This document shows, piece after piece, positions 40,667 to 49,742 of a stretch of 64,000 nucleotides of DNA (positions are counted from its first letter, which is position 1; every line of letters starts with the position of its first letter). The notes under the pieces are model-generated. The model was given only the letters and a program-made list of their open reading frames with translations. It ran no database searches and was not told the DNA's origin. Origin of the DNA: Vagococcus fluvialis bH819 (GTDB lineage: Bacteria > Bacillota > Bacilli > Lactobacillales > Vagococcaceae); NCBI RefSeq assembly GCF_900163795.1, contig NZ_FWFD01000008.1, positions 1-64,000 of the forward strand. Direction: 5' to 3'. The position numbers were made by a program, and so were the translations under genes.

Positions 40667-43342
40667 TTAATTTTCAATTTTGTTTTTCAAATACATTTCA
40701 GTAATATAAGCAATTTCATCGCTTGGAACTTTTATTTGGTATTTTTTTTCTAAAACAAGGATATTCATCTTAACAATATCCATCTCATAGCGGTTATTCT
40801 TTTTAAAGGCTGATAGTTCATTGAATAACCTTTGATGTTTACCCGTTAATAAGCTATCTACTAAAAATGAAATATGCAGTAAAATCCCCATATCAACACC
40901 TGGTTCTAAAACTAGAGATAATTCTGTTTCAATTTTTCCAGTAATTTCTTTAACTTCATCCAATAGCTCATGTAAAGATGAGACACTCTTAATAGCACCA
41001 TCTAGCGACTGAGATAACTCTTCTACCGAAATTTCTTTATAAACTAATTGTCTTAGTTTAGTTAGTTGGTCGTCTTTAAAAATATCATACGCAGAAAAGA
41101 AAGGGACATTTTGGTAATCAATATCCACAGTTCCCACAATGGCTTTGATTTCGTAAGTATCCATTAACTCGTCCATTCTATTTCTGAAAGCCATCTTTTC
41201 CAAAAACTGCATTTGAATGATTGTTATTTCATCACTCTCTAAAACTGGTTTAATTCGCTCTGCTAACCTATTAGCGACTCCTTCTCCAGTAAAACAAGTG
41301 ACAACGACAGCTTTTTTCAATGATGTGACTTGTTTGAATTGACTATGGACTGCTGTTTCAAAAGATAATTGAATATTTTGGTAAATTTCTTTTAAACTAC
41401 GTCCAACACTTGCCATCCTGACAGACTCTAAAACAACTAAAGTACTCACCATTGAAATTGTTTTTGTCGTGATTCCAGTTTCCTTCATCAGCATATGACT
41501 GAATGTATTTAAAGAACCCATGTCAGTTAAAATTAGGACTCCACTTGATAAGTCTTCTTTATTTTGAAGAACGTAATTTTTAACTTGTTCGTACATCGTG
41601 GTGACTTCCATCGTGAGAGGCATATTAAATGCCACGCCTGATTCTACATCTAGCAAATCTTGAACTGCATCCAACATACTTGATGCGGTAGATTTTCCAT
41701 GCATTAACAAGAAAACTTTTACTTTGTTTTCTTGTTTTTCGATATCATCACTAATATCTAAAGTTAAAAACATGGTGATAAAGCCGATCTCATCAAAGGG
41801 AATATCAATCAAAAATTCTTTTTCAATCAAACTTGATAACTCGATTGCTACTTGAAATTCTGCTAAATATTTTTTCCTAATCCCATTTAAATCTGGATGA
41901 ACAATCATTTTTTCATTCTTAATTCTTTCAATCGTACTTTGAAGATGCATCGAAAAAGTAAACCGTGTCCTCTCGTTAAAGCGACGTTTTAATTTTTCTT
42001 CTGCTATATCATAAAGTCGATCGGTTAAATGCCAGATTTTAGGATCAATCAATTCTTTATGAATATCATTTCGTGATAACTCATTTACATACACTTCAAA
42101 GTACTGATTTAGATTTTTCTCAATTAATCCTTCTAAATTAATTTCTTCTAATTCTACTTTTGAAAGTGACAATACTTTATCATCAATAGTCGAATAAACA
42201 TCCATTTCTTGTGTTTTATCCTGTGTCCAGACAACTTGGTCGCTCCCTGGTTTAAAGGTTAGGCTAGTTATGGAAGATTCAAAGAAACGATCTATCCGAT
42301 CACCTAAATCTTTTATTTTTAGTAAGCCTTTTTGAACTTGCAAAGGTAAATCATTAACTCCCACACTTAAATGATCCGTATCATTTGTTCGGTAGTGTAA
42401 AAAAGCTTTGGCACAAATCAACTTCAAATCTCGTTTTACTTGCCCAATATTCCCTTCTGTACTATACAACATGAACGCTAGAATCACATCACGATCTACC
42501 ACAATTCGATTATTCAACCGTCCTGCTTCTTGAGTTAGGAAAAGGGTGATGATTTCAAAGCGTTCATCTAATGTTCTTGTGTCTAATGAGGGGAGCGTAA
42601 TACTCATTGGAATTCTTCGATTAAAGGTGGCTAAAAATATGTCTGTTGATTCTGTCGTCGCACCAATTATTTGAACTGAAGCAGAATATGTTTTCGAACT
42701 TTCTCCTAATGGTCGATAAGTTCCTTTATCGATGAATGTAAATAACATTTCTTGTCCTTCAGGTGGTAATCGGTGAATTTCATCTAAGAATAAAATTCCA
42801 CCATCTGCTTTTGAAATTAACCCTGGACTGTCCACATCCGCACCTGTAAAAGCCCCTTTTTTAACCCCAAAAATATGGCTAAATAATAACTGAGGGGTCT
42901 GAGCATAATCTGCGCAGTTAAAAGAAATAAATGGCGCATCTTTTTCCATTGACTCTGAGCTCAATCCAAATTCATACATACATTCAGCAAAAAGGGATTT
43001 TCCTGTACCACTTTCCCCAAAAAGAATCGTATGTAAGCCCCGTGGCGGGTATAGCATAGCCGCTTTTGCTTGCTGGATTGATAACTTTAATGATTCCTCT
43101 TTCCCAACTAAGTTATCAAAAGACACTAGATTCAGATTTTTTGATTCTTTTTTAGTACGCACTACTGCGTATAAAACAGGACGTCCGTCAATTCGCTCAA
43201 TTTTATTTTCTTTAAATAATTCCGATAAATGACGACTAACATTACTTCTCTCTAAGTCTAGTTGTTCTGCTATAACTAGCGCACTAAGTGGTTCTTTTGC
43301 TTCTTGTAAAATATTAAATATCTGATTTTTTCTACTAGACAT
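40667..43342 (-). CDS. LevR-family sigma-54 activator with PRD and PTS domains
   Basis: The 891-residue regulator has, in order, a winged helix-turn-helix (about 1-60), an AAA+ sigma-54 activator domain, a PRD, an EIIA-mannose-like domain, an EIIB-like domain and a second PRD. The AAA+ part has Walker A GESGTGKS at 109-116, the sigma-54 contact loop GAFTGAD at 163-169 and Walker B GGILFLDE at 181-188. The EIIA part has LLMHGKSTASSM, the phosphorylatable His; the EIIB-like part has VVTCFTGEGVANRL. PTS phosphorylation of PRD/EIIA histidines tunes such proteins to sugar flux. It should bind the two palindromes and activate the two -24/-12 promoters upstream of IIB and IIC. AGGAGG precedes the ATG. 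Confidence 0.94.
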   Translation of the reverse strand: MSSRKNQIFNILQEAKEPLSALVIAEQLDLERSNVSRHLSELFKENKIERIDGRPVLYAVVRTKKESKNLNLVSFDNLVGKEESLKLSIQQAKAAMLYPPRGLHTILFGESGTGKSLFAECMYEFGLSSESMEKDAPFISFNCADYAQTPQLLFSHIFGVKKGAFTGADVDSPGLISKADGGILFLDEIHRLPPEGQEMLFTFIDKGTYRPLGESSKTYSASVQIIGATTESTDIFLATFNRRIPMSITLPSLDTRTLDERFEIITLFLTQEAGRLNNRIVVDRDVILAFMLYSTEGNIGQVKRDLKLICAKAFLHYRTNDTDHLSVGVNDLPLQVQKGLLKIKDLGDRIDRFFESSITSLTFKPGSDQVVWTQDKTQEMDVYSTIDDKVLSLSKVELEEINLEGLIEKNLNQYFEVYVNELSRNDIHKELIDPKIWHLTDRLYDIAEEKLKRRFNERTRFTFSMHLQSTIERIKNEKMIVHPDLNGIRKKYLAEFQVAIELSSLIEKEFLIDIPFDEIGFITMFLTLDISDDIEKQENKVKVFLLMHGKSTASSMLDAVQDLLDVESGVAFNMPLTMEVTTMYEQVKNYVLQNKEDLSSGVLILTDMGSLNTFSHMLMKETGITTKTISMVSTLVVLESVRMASVGRSLKEIYQNIQLSFETAVHSQFKQVTSLKKAVVVTCFTGEGVANRLAERIKPVLESDEITIIQMQFLEKMAFRNRMDELMDTYEIKAIVGTVDIDYQNVPFFSAYDIFKDDQLTKLRQLVYKEISVEELSQSLDGAIKSVSSLHELLDEVKEITGKIETELSLVLEPGVDMGILLHISFLVDSLLTGKHQRLFNELSAFKKNNRYEMDIVKMNILVLEKKYQIKVPSDEIAYITEMYLKNKIEN

Positions 43343-43359
43343 ACCCAGCCTCCTAATAT

Positions 43360-44652
43360 CTATTTCCAGTGGATGCCTTTATTTTTGTTTCTATTCGTCC
43401 GATTTTTTTTCTTTTTCTTAGGTTTTTCTTCTACTTCTTTTGCTTTTTTAATTACTTTTTTCTCGATGGGTTTATCAATTTTTTTTGATTCTTTCTTTTT
43501 AGGTTGCTCGGGTAATTCTAATTCAGCTTCCTCTTCTTCAGTTAAAATCTGATTATGGCTAACAAAAACTTCTTTTAATTCTCGATCCATTCCTTTTATC
43601 ATTTTCTTTAATTCTCGAATTTCACGCTCATTAACTAAACTGATTACTTCCCCATTTTTGCCCATTCTCCCCACACGACCTGAACGATGGACGTAATTTT
43701 CAGCATTGATTGAAATATCATATTGAACAACATAAGTTAAATCAGAAAAATCTAGACCTCTTGCTCCAATATCAGTCGTTAACAAAAGTGATACTTTATT
43801 TTTTTCAAAATCTTCAATCGCTCTTTTTCTTTCTGATTGATGCTGATCAGAAGCTAGGGTTCTGTGATCAATTCCTAAATACGTTAGACGTTCCGATGCC
43901 ACACCGAGTTCACTTAATTGATTGAAAAAAACGAGTCCTTTAAAATTATCCACATAAGATAATCTTCTTAAAGTATCTGATCTTTTTCTAGTAGGTGCCT
44001 CTATGTAAGTATGTCTGATCACACCTTTAGTTGTATCTTCTTTGGTCACATCCACTATTTCTGGTGTCACTTTAAAAAGCGTATCAACCTCTGGTAAAAT
44101 CACTTGTCCTGTTGCCGAAACAGCAACAATTTGTGTATCTGCCATGACACTCTTCATCACACTTTTAGTGGCATTATATTCAACTTGGGCGACCAAATCA
44201 TCTACTTCATCTAGAACTAGTGTCTTAATTAAATGCGCTTTGATTTTTTTGGCTTTGATTAATTCTAACACTCGTCCTGGTGTTCCCACTAAAACTTCTG
44301 GACGTTTTTTTAATCTTTCCATTTGACGACTAATATTAGCACCACCAATAATACTCTGAATATTTAGATCCAGCGGCTTAATCCAGTCTCTTGTCACTTC
44401 AGCCACTTGAGACGCTAATTCTTGAGATGGTAGTAAAATTAACAATTGATTTCCCCCACCTTTTTCAACTGTTTGTAATAACGGTAAAAGATACGCTAAG
44501 GTTTTTCCTGATCCTGTTGGCGAGATACCTAAAACACTTTTCCCTGTTTTTAAGGGCATAAACATCTCTTCTTGAATTAAAGTGGGTGCTTTAAAATTTT
44601 CTTTTTCCCATTTTTCTTGCCATTCTTTTAGTAACTCTTCAAACATACTCAT
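43360..44652 (-). CDS. DEAD-box-family RNA helicase (DEVD variant)
   Basis: A 430-residue superfamily 2 helicase. PTGSGKT is at 45-51, PGR near 125, DEVD in place of DEAD at 148-151, SAT at 179-181, TDIGARGLDF and HRSGRVGRMG. The core is compact, and the last 60 residues form a Lys/Glu-rich tail that ends in a basic KKKKKNRTNRNKNKGIHWK, probably RNA-binding. It likely acts in RNA folding, ribosome assembly or cold adaptation. It precedes the LevR-type regulator by 17 bases, so readthrough between them is possible. Confidence 0.92.
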   Translation of the reverse strand: MSMFEELLKEWQEKWEKENFKAPTLIQEEMFMPLKTGKSVLGISPTGSGKTLAYLLPLLQTVEKGGGNQLLILLPSQELASQVAEVTRDWIKPLDLNIQSIIGGANISRQMERLKKRPEVLVGTPGRVLELIKAKKIKAHLIKTLVLDEVDDLVAQVEYNATKSVMKSVMADTQIVAVSATGQVILPEVDTLFKVTPEIVDVTKEDTTKGVIRHTYIEAPTRKRSDTLRRLSYVDNFKGLVFFNQLSELGVASERLTYLGIDHRTLASDQHQSERKRAIEDFEKNKVSLLLTTDIGARGLDFSDLTYVVQYDISINAENYVHRSGRVGRMGKNGEVISLVNEREIRELKKMIKGMDRELKEVFVSHNQILTEEEEAELELPEQPKKKESKKIDKPIEKKVIKKAKEVEEKPKKKKKNRTNRNKNKGIHWK

Positions 44653-44668
44653 ATCATTCTCCTAATTT

Positions 44669-45682
44669 TTATTTGTCCGCATCAAAAATAATGCCTGATT
44701 GTTTACGTAAGTTCTCCATCACTTCATGCACTTCTTTTGCTAATTGAATCCATTTTTGATATTTTTTTTGTTGTTCCACACTCATCGGATTTTGAATCAC
44801 TTGGCTAAAAGCGATTGCTTCTTCTATCATCGGATTCTCCGTCTTAGGATTTCCATAATGAAGTTCAACTAATTTACCAGCTTCACGTTTTTTTACATTA
44901 ATCTCTTGAATCGAATTAATGGCATCCAAACAAATGGTGCTATCACTTAAGTAAATTTCAGATGGTAAGTAACTATCGGCATTTTTTCCAGTCATCATCG
45001 TCACATCAAACTCATCGTATCTAAAAATCATCGTTCCTAATCCATCCACTTCAGTCACTAGTTTTTGATTAAAATAGAAGCTTTCATTTGGTTTTCCAAA
45101 CCAACCAATCGCTGTATACACAAGATAAACACCTAAATCCATTAAGGCGCCACCTGAAAATTTAGGTGAAAATATATTAGGTTCTTCACCTCTAAGAACA
45201 GCATCATAACGTGATGAGTATTTCATAAAGTTTAAATTAGCACCTAAGATGTCCTCACGATTTTTGACTAAGGCTCTTACTCGTTCATAATTTTCTTCAT
45301 GAATATTTCTTGCAGCTTCAAAATAAAACACTTCTTTTTCTTCTGCTAAATCAATCAACTCTTCAATTTCTTTCAAAGTAGATACGGCAGGTTTTTCAAC
45401 AATAACGTGTTTCCCTGCTTCGATCGCTCCTTTGGCTTGTTCATAATGCAAACTATTAGGTGATGCGATATAAATAACATCAATATCAGCTAATTCATAA
45501 AAAGCCAAAATATTAGTTTCACATTTTATTTGATCATTATTATCATATTTTTCAGCAAACTTTTTAGCACGACCTTCACTTCTTGAATAAACTGCCTTCA
45601 ACTGATATTCTTCACTTGCGATAGCGGCTTTTACAAATTCATGTGTAATCCAATTTGTGCCAATAATCCCTAAATTTAACAT
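44669..45682 (-). CDS. Gfo/Idh/MocA-family oxidoreductase
   Basis: 337 residues with an N-terminal Rossmann domain (LNLGIIGTNWITHEFVKAAI; IASPNSLHYEQAKGAIEAGKHVIVEKPA) and the alpha/beta C-terminal domain of this family (KFSGGALMDLGVYLVYTAIGWFG). EKPA carries the conserved lysine of the active site. It should oxidise or reduce a sugar-like substrate with NAD(P); which one is not evident. It lies six bases after sfsA. Confidence 0.88.
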   Translation of the reverse strand: MLNLGIIGTNWITHEFVKAAIASEEYQLKAVYSRSEGRAKKFAEKYDNNDQIKCETNILAFYELADIDVIYIASPNSLHYEQAKGAIEAGKHVIVEKPAVSTLKEIEELIDLAEEKEVFYFEAARNIHEENYERVRALVKNREDILGANLNFMKYSSRYDAVLRGEEPNIFSPKFSGGALMDLGVYLVYTAIGWFGKPNESFYFNQKLVTEVDGLGTMIFRYDEFDVTMMTGKNADSYLPSEIYLSDSTICLDAINSIQEINVKKREAGKLVELHYGNPKTENPMIEEAIAFSQVIQNPMSVEQQKKYQKWIQLAKEVHEVMENLRKQSGIIFDADK

Positions 45683-45688
45683 TTCCCC

Positions 45689-46402
45689 TCAACCCTTCTC
45701 TATCTTAAATGGAATCTTCTTATCTATTTCAACTAAATTGGGTGTCACCCTCGTGTTATACACTTGAACGTCTAACCCTTGATCTATCCCTTTTTTAAAA
45801 GCTTCATTTAAAGCCGGTTGCATCACATGATTAATTGTACCAAACTCAATATTTTCAAATTGTGCCACAAATATAACACCTCTTAAATAACCATCATTTT
45901 TGGAGTCAATCAATGTTTCAACATGCTTTAAACCACGTAAGGTTGGCGCATCTGGAAACGAGCCAACTCGATTATCCTCTAAGGTCATTCCTTTAACTTC
46001 TATTAAAAGGCGCTCGCCTAAATTAGTTTCTATCAAAAAATCAAAACGCGAATCTTTATAGGTGTATTCTCGTTTATAGGTAAGCTTTTCGCCCTTTAGT
46101 ATATCAAATTTTATTAAATTTTGCTTGATTCCTTCTTCTACCAAATTGTTTGGAAGTTGGCTATCAATATTAAACCAGCTATTTTTCTTTTTTACAGCTA
46201 TTAAATCATATTTAGTTTTTCGTGTTGGCTTGTCTTGAAAATTAACCGCCACTTCTACCCCTGGAATAAGTAACTCCTTACATCTCCCTGTATTTTTAAC
46301 ATGGGTCGTAATTTCTTCGCCGCCTTTTTTTAAACAAGTTGCGATAAAGCGATTTTGTCTTTCTTTAAATATTACGATTTCTACTGCTTCATATTCAGCC
46401 AA
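45689..46402 (-). CDS. sfsA: SfsA-family protein
   Basis: The 237-residue protein matches SfsA in length and motifs: RFIATCLKKGGEEITTHVKNTGRCKELL near the N-terminus, YKDSRFDFLIETNLGERLLIEVKGMTLE in the middle with PD-(D/E)XK-like residues, FPDAPTLRGLKHVETL after it. SfsA was first linked to sugar fermentation in E. coli and has a nuclease-like fold; its role is unsettled. It starts at TTG with GAGGAGG seven bases upstream. A possible extended -10 (TGTTACAAT) lies at 46436-46444, so it may head the sfsA-Gfo-helicase run. Confidence 0.9.
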   Translation of the reverse strand: MAEYEAVEIVIFKERQNRFIATCLKKGGEEITTHVKNTGRCKELLIPGVEVAVNFQDKPTRKTKYDLIAVKKKNSWFNIDSQLPNNLVEEGIKQNLIKFDILKGEKLTYKREYTYKDSRFDFLIETNLGERLLIEVKGMTLEDNRVGSFPDAPTLRGLKHVETLIDSKNDGYLRGVIFVAQFENIEFGTINHVMQPALNEAFKKGIDQGLDVQVYNTRVTPNLVEIDKKIPFKIEKG

Positions 46403-46586
46403 GTTGCTACCTCCTCAACTTTTGTATTGCTTCTTATTGTAACACTTTCAATAAGGTTTAACATTTTTAATCCTCTTAACTAAACCTACTTGCCACAGCT
46501 TTTATAGGTACTATATATAACTATGAAGTAAAAAGATGTGTTATGATGAATAAAAAAATGACCTATTGTATTTAGGAGAAGAAAAT

Positions 46587-47345
46587 ATGTATAACTATTA
46601 TGGAAAACTAGCAACTATTGTCTATGAAATCACCAAACCAGTGGGAACCTCTTTAAATGGAGATATTGATTACTATAGCGAACGCTTAGAAGGCATTACT
46701 GGGAGGGTTCTTGAAGCAGGCGTTGGAAGTGGAAGAATGCTCATTCCTTTGCTTGAAGAAGGTTTTAATCTTGAGGGACTTGATCAATCATCTGATATGC
46801 TTTCTGCTTGTGAGAAGAACCTAGAAAAAACGCAATTACATACACAATTACATCAAGAAGATCTTTCTTCATTTTCATTAGGACAAGAAATTTTTGAAGC
46901 CATTATCTTACCTACTGCGACTTTTTGTTTAATTGAAAATGAAAAATTAGCCTATCAAACACTGACTAATTTTTATCAACATCTCACAGTGGGCGGAAAA
47001 TTAATTCTTGATTTAGATTTACCTTTTTATCCAGAAGTGGAAGAAACAACGACGACAAGTTTTACTTTATCTGATAGTGAAGTCATTACCTTTGAGAAAA
47101 AAATCATCAGCATTGATTTTTTAAAACAACACATTGTCTATCATCTGACTTATTCTCTTTGGAAAAATGGAGAACTTATCAAAACTGAACTTCAACAATT
47201 TTTACTTCGTTGGTACGGAATAAATGAATTTAAGCTTATGCTTGAAAAAGTTGGCTTTAAAAATATTAGTGTATCAGCTGATTATGATTTTGAAACACCT
47301 CCAAATGATAGTAATCAAACGATTACTTTTGAAGGAATTAAATAA
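46587..47345 (+). CDS. Class I SAM-dependent methyltransferase
   Basis: 252 residues. VLEAGVGSGRMLIPLLEEG at about 41-59 is motif I, LEGLDQSSDMLSACEKN is motif II and EAIILPTATFCLIEN follows where acceptor-specific residues lie. The C-terminal half is mostly beta with aromatic residues. Substrate unknown. The ATG at 46587 follows AGGAGAAG; an ATG seven codons earlier overlaps that site. It is divergent from sfsA and ends at a strong hairpin. Confidence 0.87.
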   Translation: MYNYYGKLATIVYEITKPVGTSLNGDIDYYSERLEGITGRVLEAGVGSGRMLIPLLEEGFNLEGLDQSSDMLSACEKNLEKTQLHTQLHQEDLSSFSLGQEIFEAIILPTATFCLIENEKLAYQTLTNFYQHLTVGGKLILDLDLPFYPEVEETTTTSFTLSDSEVITFEKKIISIDFLKQHIVYHLTYSLWKNGELIKTELQQFLLRWYGINEFKLMLEKVGFKNISVSADYDFETPPNDSNQTITFEGIK

Positions 47346-47348
47346 AAA

Positions 47349-47385
47349 AGAGGCCACCCTCAAAATCTAACTGAGGGTGGTCTCT
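47349..47385 (+). terminator. Terminator of the methyltransferase gene
   Basis: AGAGGCCACCCTCA pairs with TGAGGGTGGTCTCT (one G-T pair) around 9 bases. The T run after it is poor, but A-runs before it suit the opposite strand. Confidence 0.7.
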
Positions 47386-47425
47386 TCATTGTATACTTCT
47401 GATTAGCATTTATTAAAATGACCAA

Positions 47426-47740
47426 CTAGTTTTTATTATCTAAAATAGTTTCTGCTTTACTTTTTATTTTTTCACCAAAATCATTTATTTTTTTTCTACT
47501 GTCTTTAATTTCTGTAACTACTTGACCAATAGAATCTAATTCTTTATCAGATAAATCGTCTACAATATTTAATAATTTTTCGTTGCCACCAAATTTTTCA
47601 TTAACAACTTTTTTTGTTTTGTAACGTGTAGCTTCATGCTCAAACTTTTCGATAATTTTTTCTGAAAAAACGACTGTGGCATATACACCTGCAAGGGTTG
47701 CTACACTAAATCCTATACCAATTTTTGTGCTTGTTTTCAT
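47426..47740 (-). CDS. YtxH-like small membrane-anchored protein
   Basis: 104 residues: one N-terminal membrane helix (about 4-24) followed by a long charged helical region with GNEKLLNIVDDLSDKELDSIGQ and a C-terminal KINDFGEKIKSKAETIL. This layout is like YtxH-type proteins, but the match is only general. The ATG at 47740 follows AAGGA; an ATG three codons upstream is less likely. It appears to be transcribed alone, between two terminators. Confidence 0.6.
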   Translation of the reverse strand: MKTSTKIGIGFSVATLAGVYATVVFSEKIIEKFEHEATRYKTKKVVNEKFGGNEKLLNIVDDLSDKELDSIGQVVTEIKDSRKKINDFGEKIKSKAETILDNKN

Positions 47741-47945
47741 AAAAATCATTCCTTATCTCTTATTTATTTTTTGATTACTAATAAATTGTACCATATATAT
47801 TGAAAACGATAAAATAAAAACACTTTATCACCTATTTCGTATATTTATACAAATAATTTTTAATAATTAGGGAATAAAAAGTCTACTCTCACAATAAATT
47901 CACCAAGAGATGCTTAAAAAGTTATATCTACAATAACTTAAAAAA

Positions 47946-47979
47946 ACTCCTAACCTTATTTGGGTCAGGAGTTTTTTTT
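47946..47979 (-). terminator. Terminator of the ABC exporter operon
   Basis: ACTCCTGACC and GGTTAGGAGT (one G-T pair) with a 7-base loop, then seven T on the minus strand, just after the second exporter gene. Confidence 0.8.
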
Positions 47980-47981
47980 GT

Positions 47982-49742
47982 TTATTCAGCTTCTTCTTGG
48001 AACTGACTATTATACAATTTTTCATAGAAGCCTTTTTTAGCAATTAAAGTCTCATGGTTTCCTTGTTCGATAATTTGCCCCTGATCCATGACTAAGATTA
48101 GGTCAGCATCTCGAATAGTCGATAGCCTGTGAGCGATCACAAAACTTGTTCGACCTTCCATAACTTTATCCATAGCCTTTTGTATCAAGCTTTCTAAACG
48201 TGTATCCACTGAACTTGTTGCTTCATCTAAAATCAGAATTTTAGGATCTGAAATGACAGCACGCGCAATGGTTAGTAATTGTTTTTGACCTAAGGAAACG
48301 TTATCTCCCTCTTCATTGATTGCCATGTTATAACCATCAGGCATCGTTCGTATAAAATGATCCACATTGGCTGTTTTAGCTGCATCAACTACTTCGTAAT
48401 CTGTCGCATCTAATTTACCAAATCGTATGTTTTCACCAATCGTATCATTATAAAGCCACGCATCTTGAAGTACCATGCCAAAAAGAGAACGGACATCACT
48501 CCGGTTCATTTTTTTAGTATCCACACCATCAATTTTGATAGCTCCCTCAGTCACGTCATAGAAACGCATTAGAAGATTAATCAATGTCGTTTTACCTGCA
48601 CCGGTTGGACCAACAACAGCGACTGTTTGTCCACTTTTGACTTCAACATTTAAATTTTCAATTAGAGGTTTCTTTGGATCGTAACTAAATGAGACATTCT
48701 CAAAAGTGACATGACCTTCAATTTTTTCTGGTAATGGAATATCTTGTTCATTTAAAATATCTTCTGGTTCATCCATAATTTCAAAGACACGTTTCGTTGC
48801 TGCTGATGCACTTTGAATGACAGATGACAATTGGGTAATTTGTCCCATTGGTTGGCTTACTTGCCAGACATATTGAATAAAGGCTTGTAAGTTACCAAGT
48901 AGCAATGTGCCTTGAATGATATAGTAAGAACCAAAAACAGCTACACCTACATACGCACTATAGGCTGTTAAGTTCACTAAAGGCATCATTAATCCCGAAA
49001 TCGCTGCTGCTCTAAATCCATTATGAGCTAATTTTTTATTAACAGCTTTGAAATCAGTCATTGTTTGTTCTTCTCGGCCATACAGTTTTAAAACATTAAA
49101 TCCTGTTAAGTTTTCTTGAACAAATCCGTTTAAGTCTCCTAAAGAATCTTGTTGTTTTTTGAAATATTTTTGAGAAATATTAACAACCACTTTAGAAATA
49201 ATGATTGATAGTGGAATGATAATAATAACAATCAGTGCTAATTTAGTATTGATCATCAACATCGCTGCAATCGCAATCGTCAAACCTAATACGGCATTGA
49301 TAATGGCAATAAAACTTTGTTGCATCGCATTACTCACTGCATCCACATCATTTGTCACCCTAGATAACACATCTCCAAATTGATTTTTATCAAAATAAGA
49401 GACTGGTAGACGATTAATTTTTTGGTCTAAATCGCGTCTTAAATCTCGCATTGAATGTTGAACCACATTTGTCATAAACAATTGTGACAAATAATTAGCC
49501 GCACTATAGACTACACCAATAATCAATAAAATGATTAGTACCTTGCCAATATAATTAAAATCAACTGCTTGTCCATCTTTAATATTCTGAGCTATTTTTG
49601 TTGTTGGTAACCCTGTTACATAGGGCATAACCCCATTCATAACAACTGCTACTACAGCCATCAGTATTGCCAAGAAAAAACTACCTTTATAAGGAGAGAT
49701 GTAGGCATACAATCGACTTAATAATCCGAATGATTTTTTCAT
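47982..49742 (-). CDS. Heterodimeric ABC exporter, consensus-site subunit
   Basis: A 586-residue half-transporter: six membrane helices (about 1-310), then the ATPase domain. Walker A is GPTGAGKTT, the signature is NVSLGQKQLL and Walker B ILILDEATSSVD has the catalytic Glu. The His switch is IAHRLS. With the upstream subunit it should form an EfrAB/LmrCD-type multidrug or lipid exporter. The ATG overlaps the partner's stop by four bases. Substrates are not predictable. GenBank-style names such as efrB are plausible, but I do not assign one. Confidence 0.92.
   Translation of the reverse strand: MKKSFGLLSRLYAYISPYKGSFFLAILMAVVAVVMNGVMPYVTGLPTTKIAQNIKDGQAVDFNYIGKVLIILLIIGVVYSAANYLSQLFMTNVVQHSMRDLRRDLDQKINRLPVSYFDKNQFGDVLSRVTNDVDAVSNAMQQSFIAIINAVLGLTIAIAAMLMINTKLALIVIIIIPLSIIISKVVVNISQKYFKKQQDSLGDLNGFVQENLTGFNVLKLYGREEQTMTDFKAVNKKLAHNGFRAAAISGLMMPLVNLTAYSAYVGVAVFGSYYIIQGTLLLGNLQAFIQYVWQVSQPMGQITQLSSVIQSASAATKRVFEIMDEPEDILNEQDIPLPEKIEGHVTFENVSFSYDPKKPLIENLNVEVKSGQTVAVVGPTGAGKTTLINLLMRFYDVTEGAIKIDGVDTKKMNRSDVRSLFGMVLQDAWLYNDTIGENIRFGKLDATDYEVVDAAKTANVDHFIRTMPDGYNMAINEEGDNVSLGQKQLLTIARAVISDPKILILDEATSSVDTRLESLIQKAMDKVMEGRTSFVIAHRLSTIRDADLILVMDQGQIIEQGNHETLIAKKGFYEKLYNSQFQEEAE

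Noticed and set aside
47918-47940. AAGTTAT/ATAACTT hairpin before the exporter terminator
   Set aside because: The stem is only seven A/T-rich pairs without a supporting role; the stronger stem at 47946-47972 explains termination.
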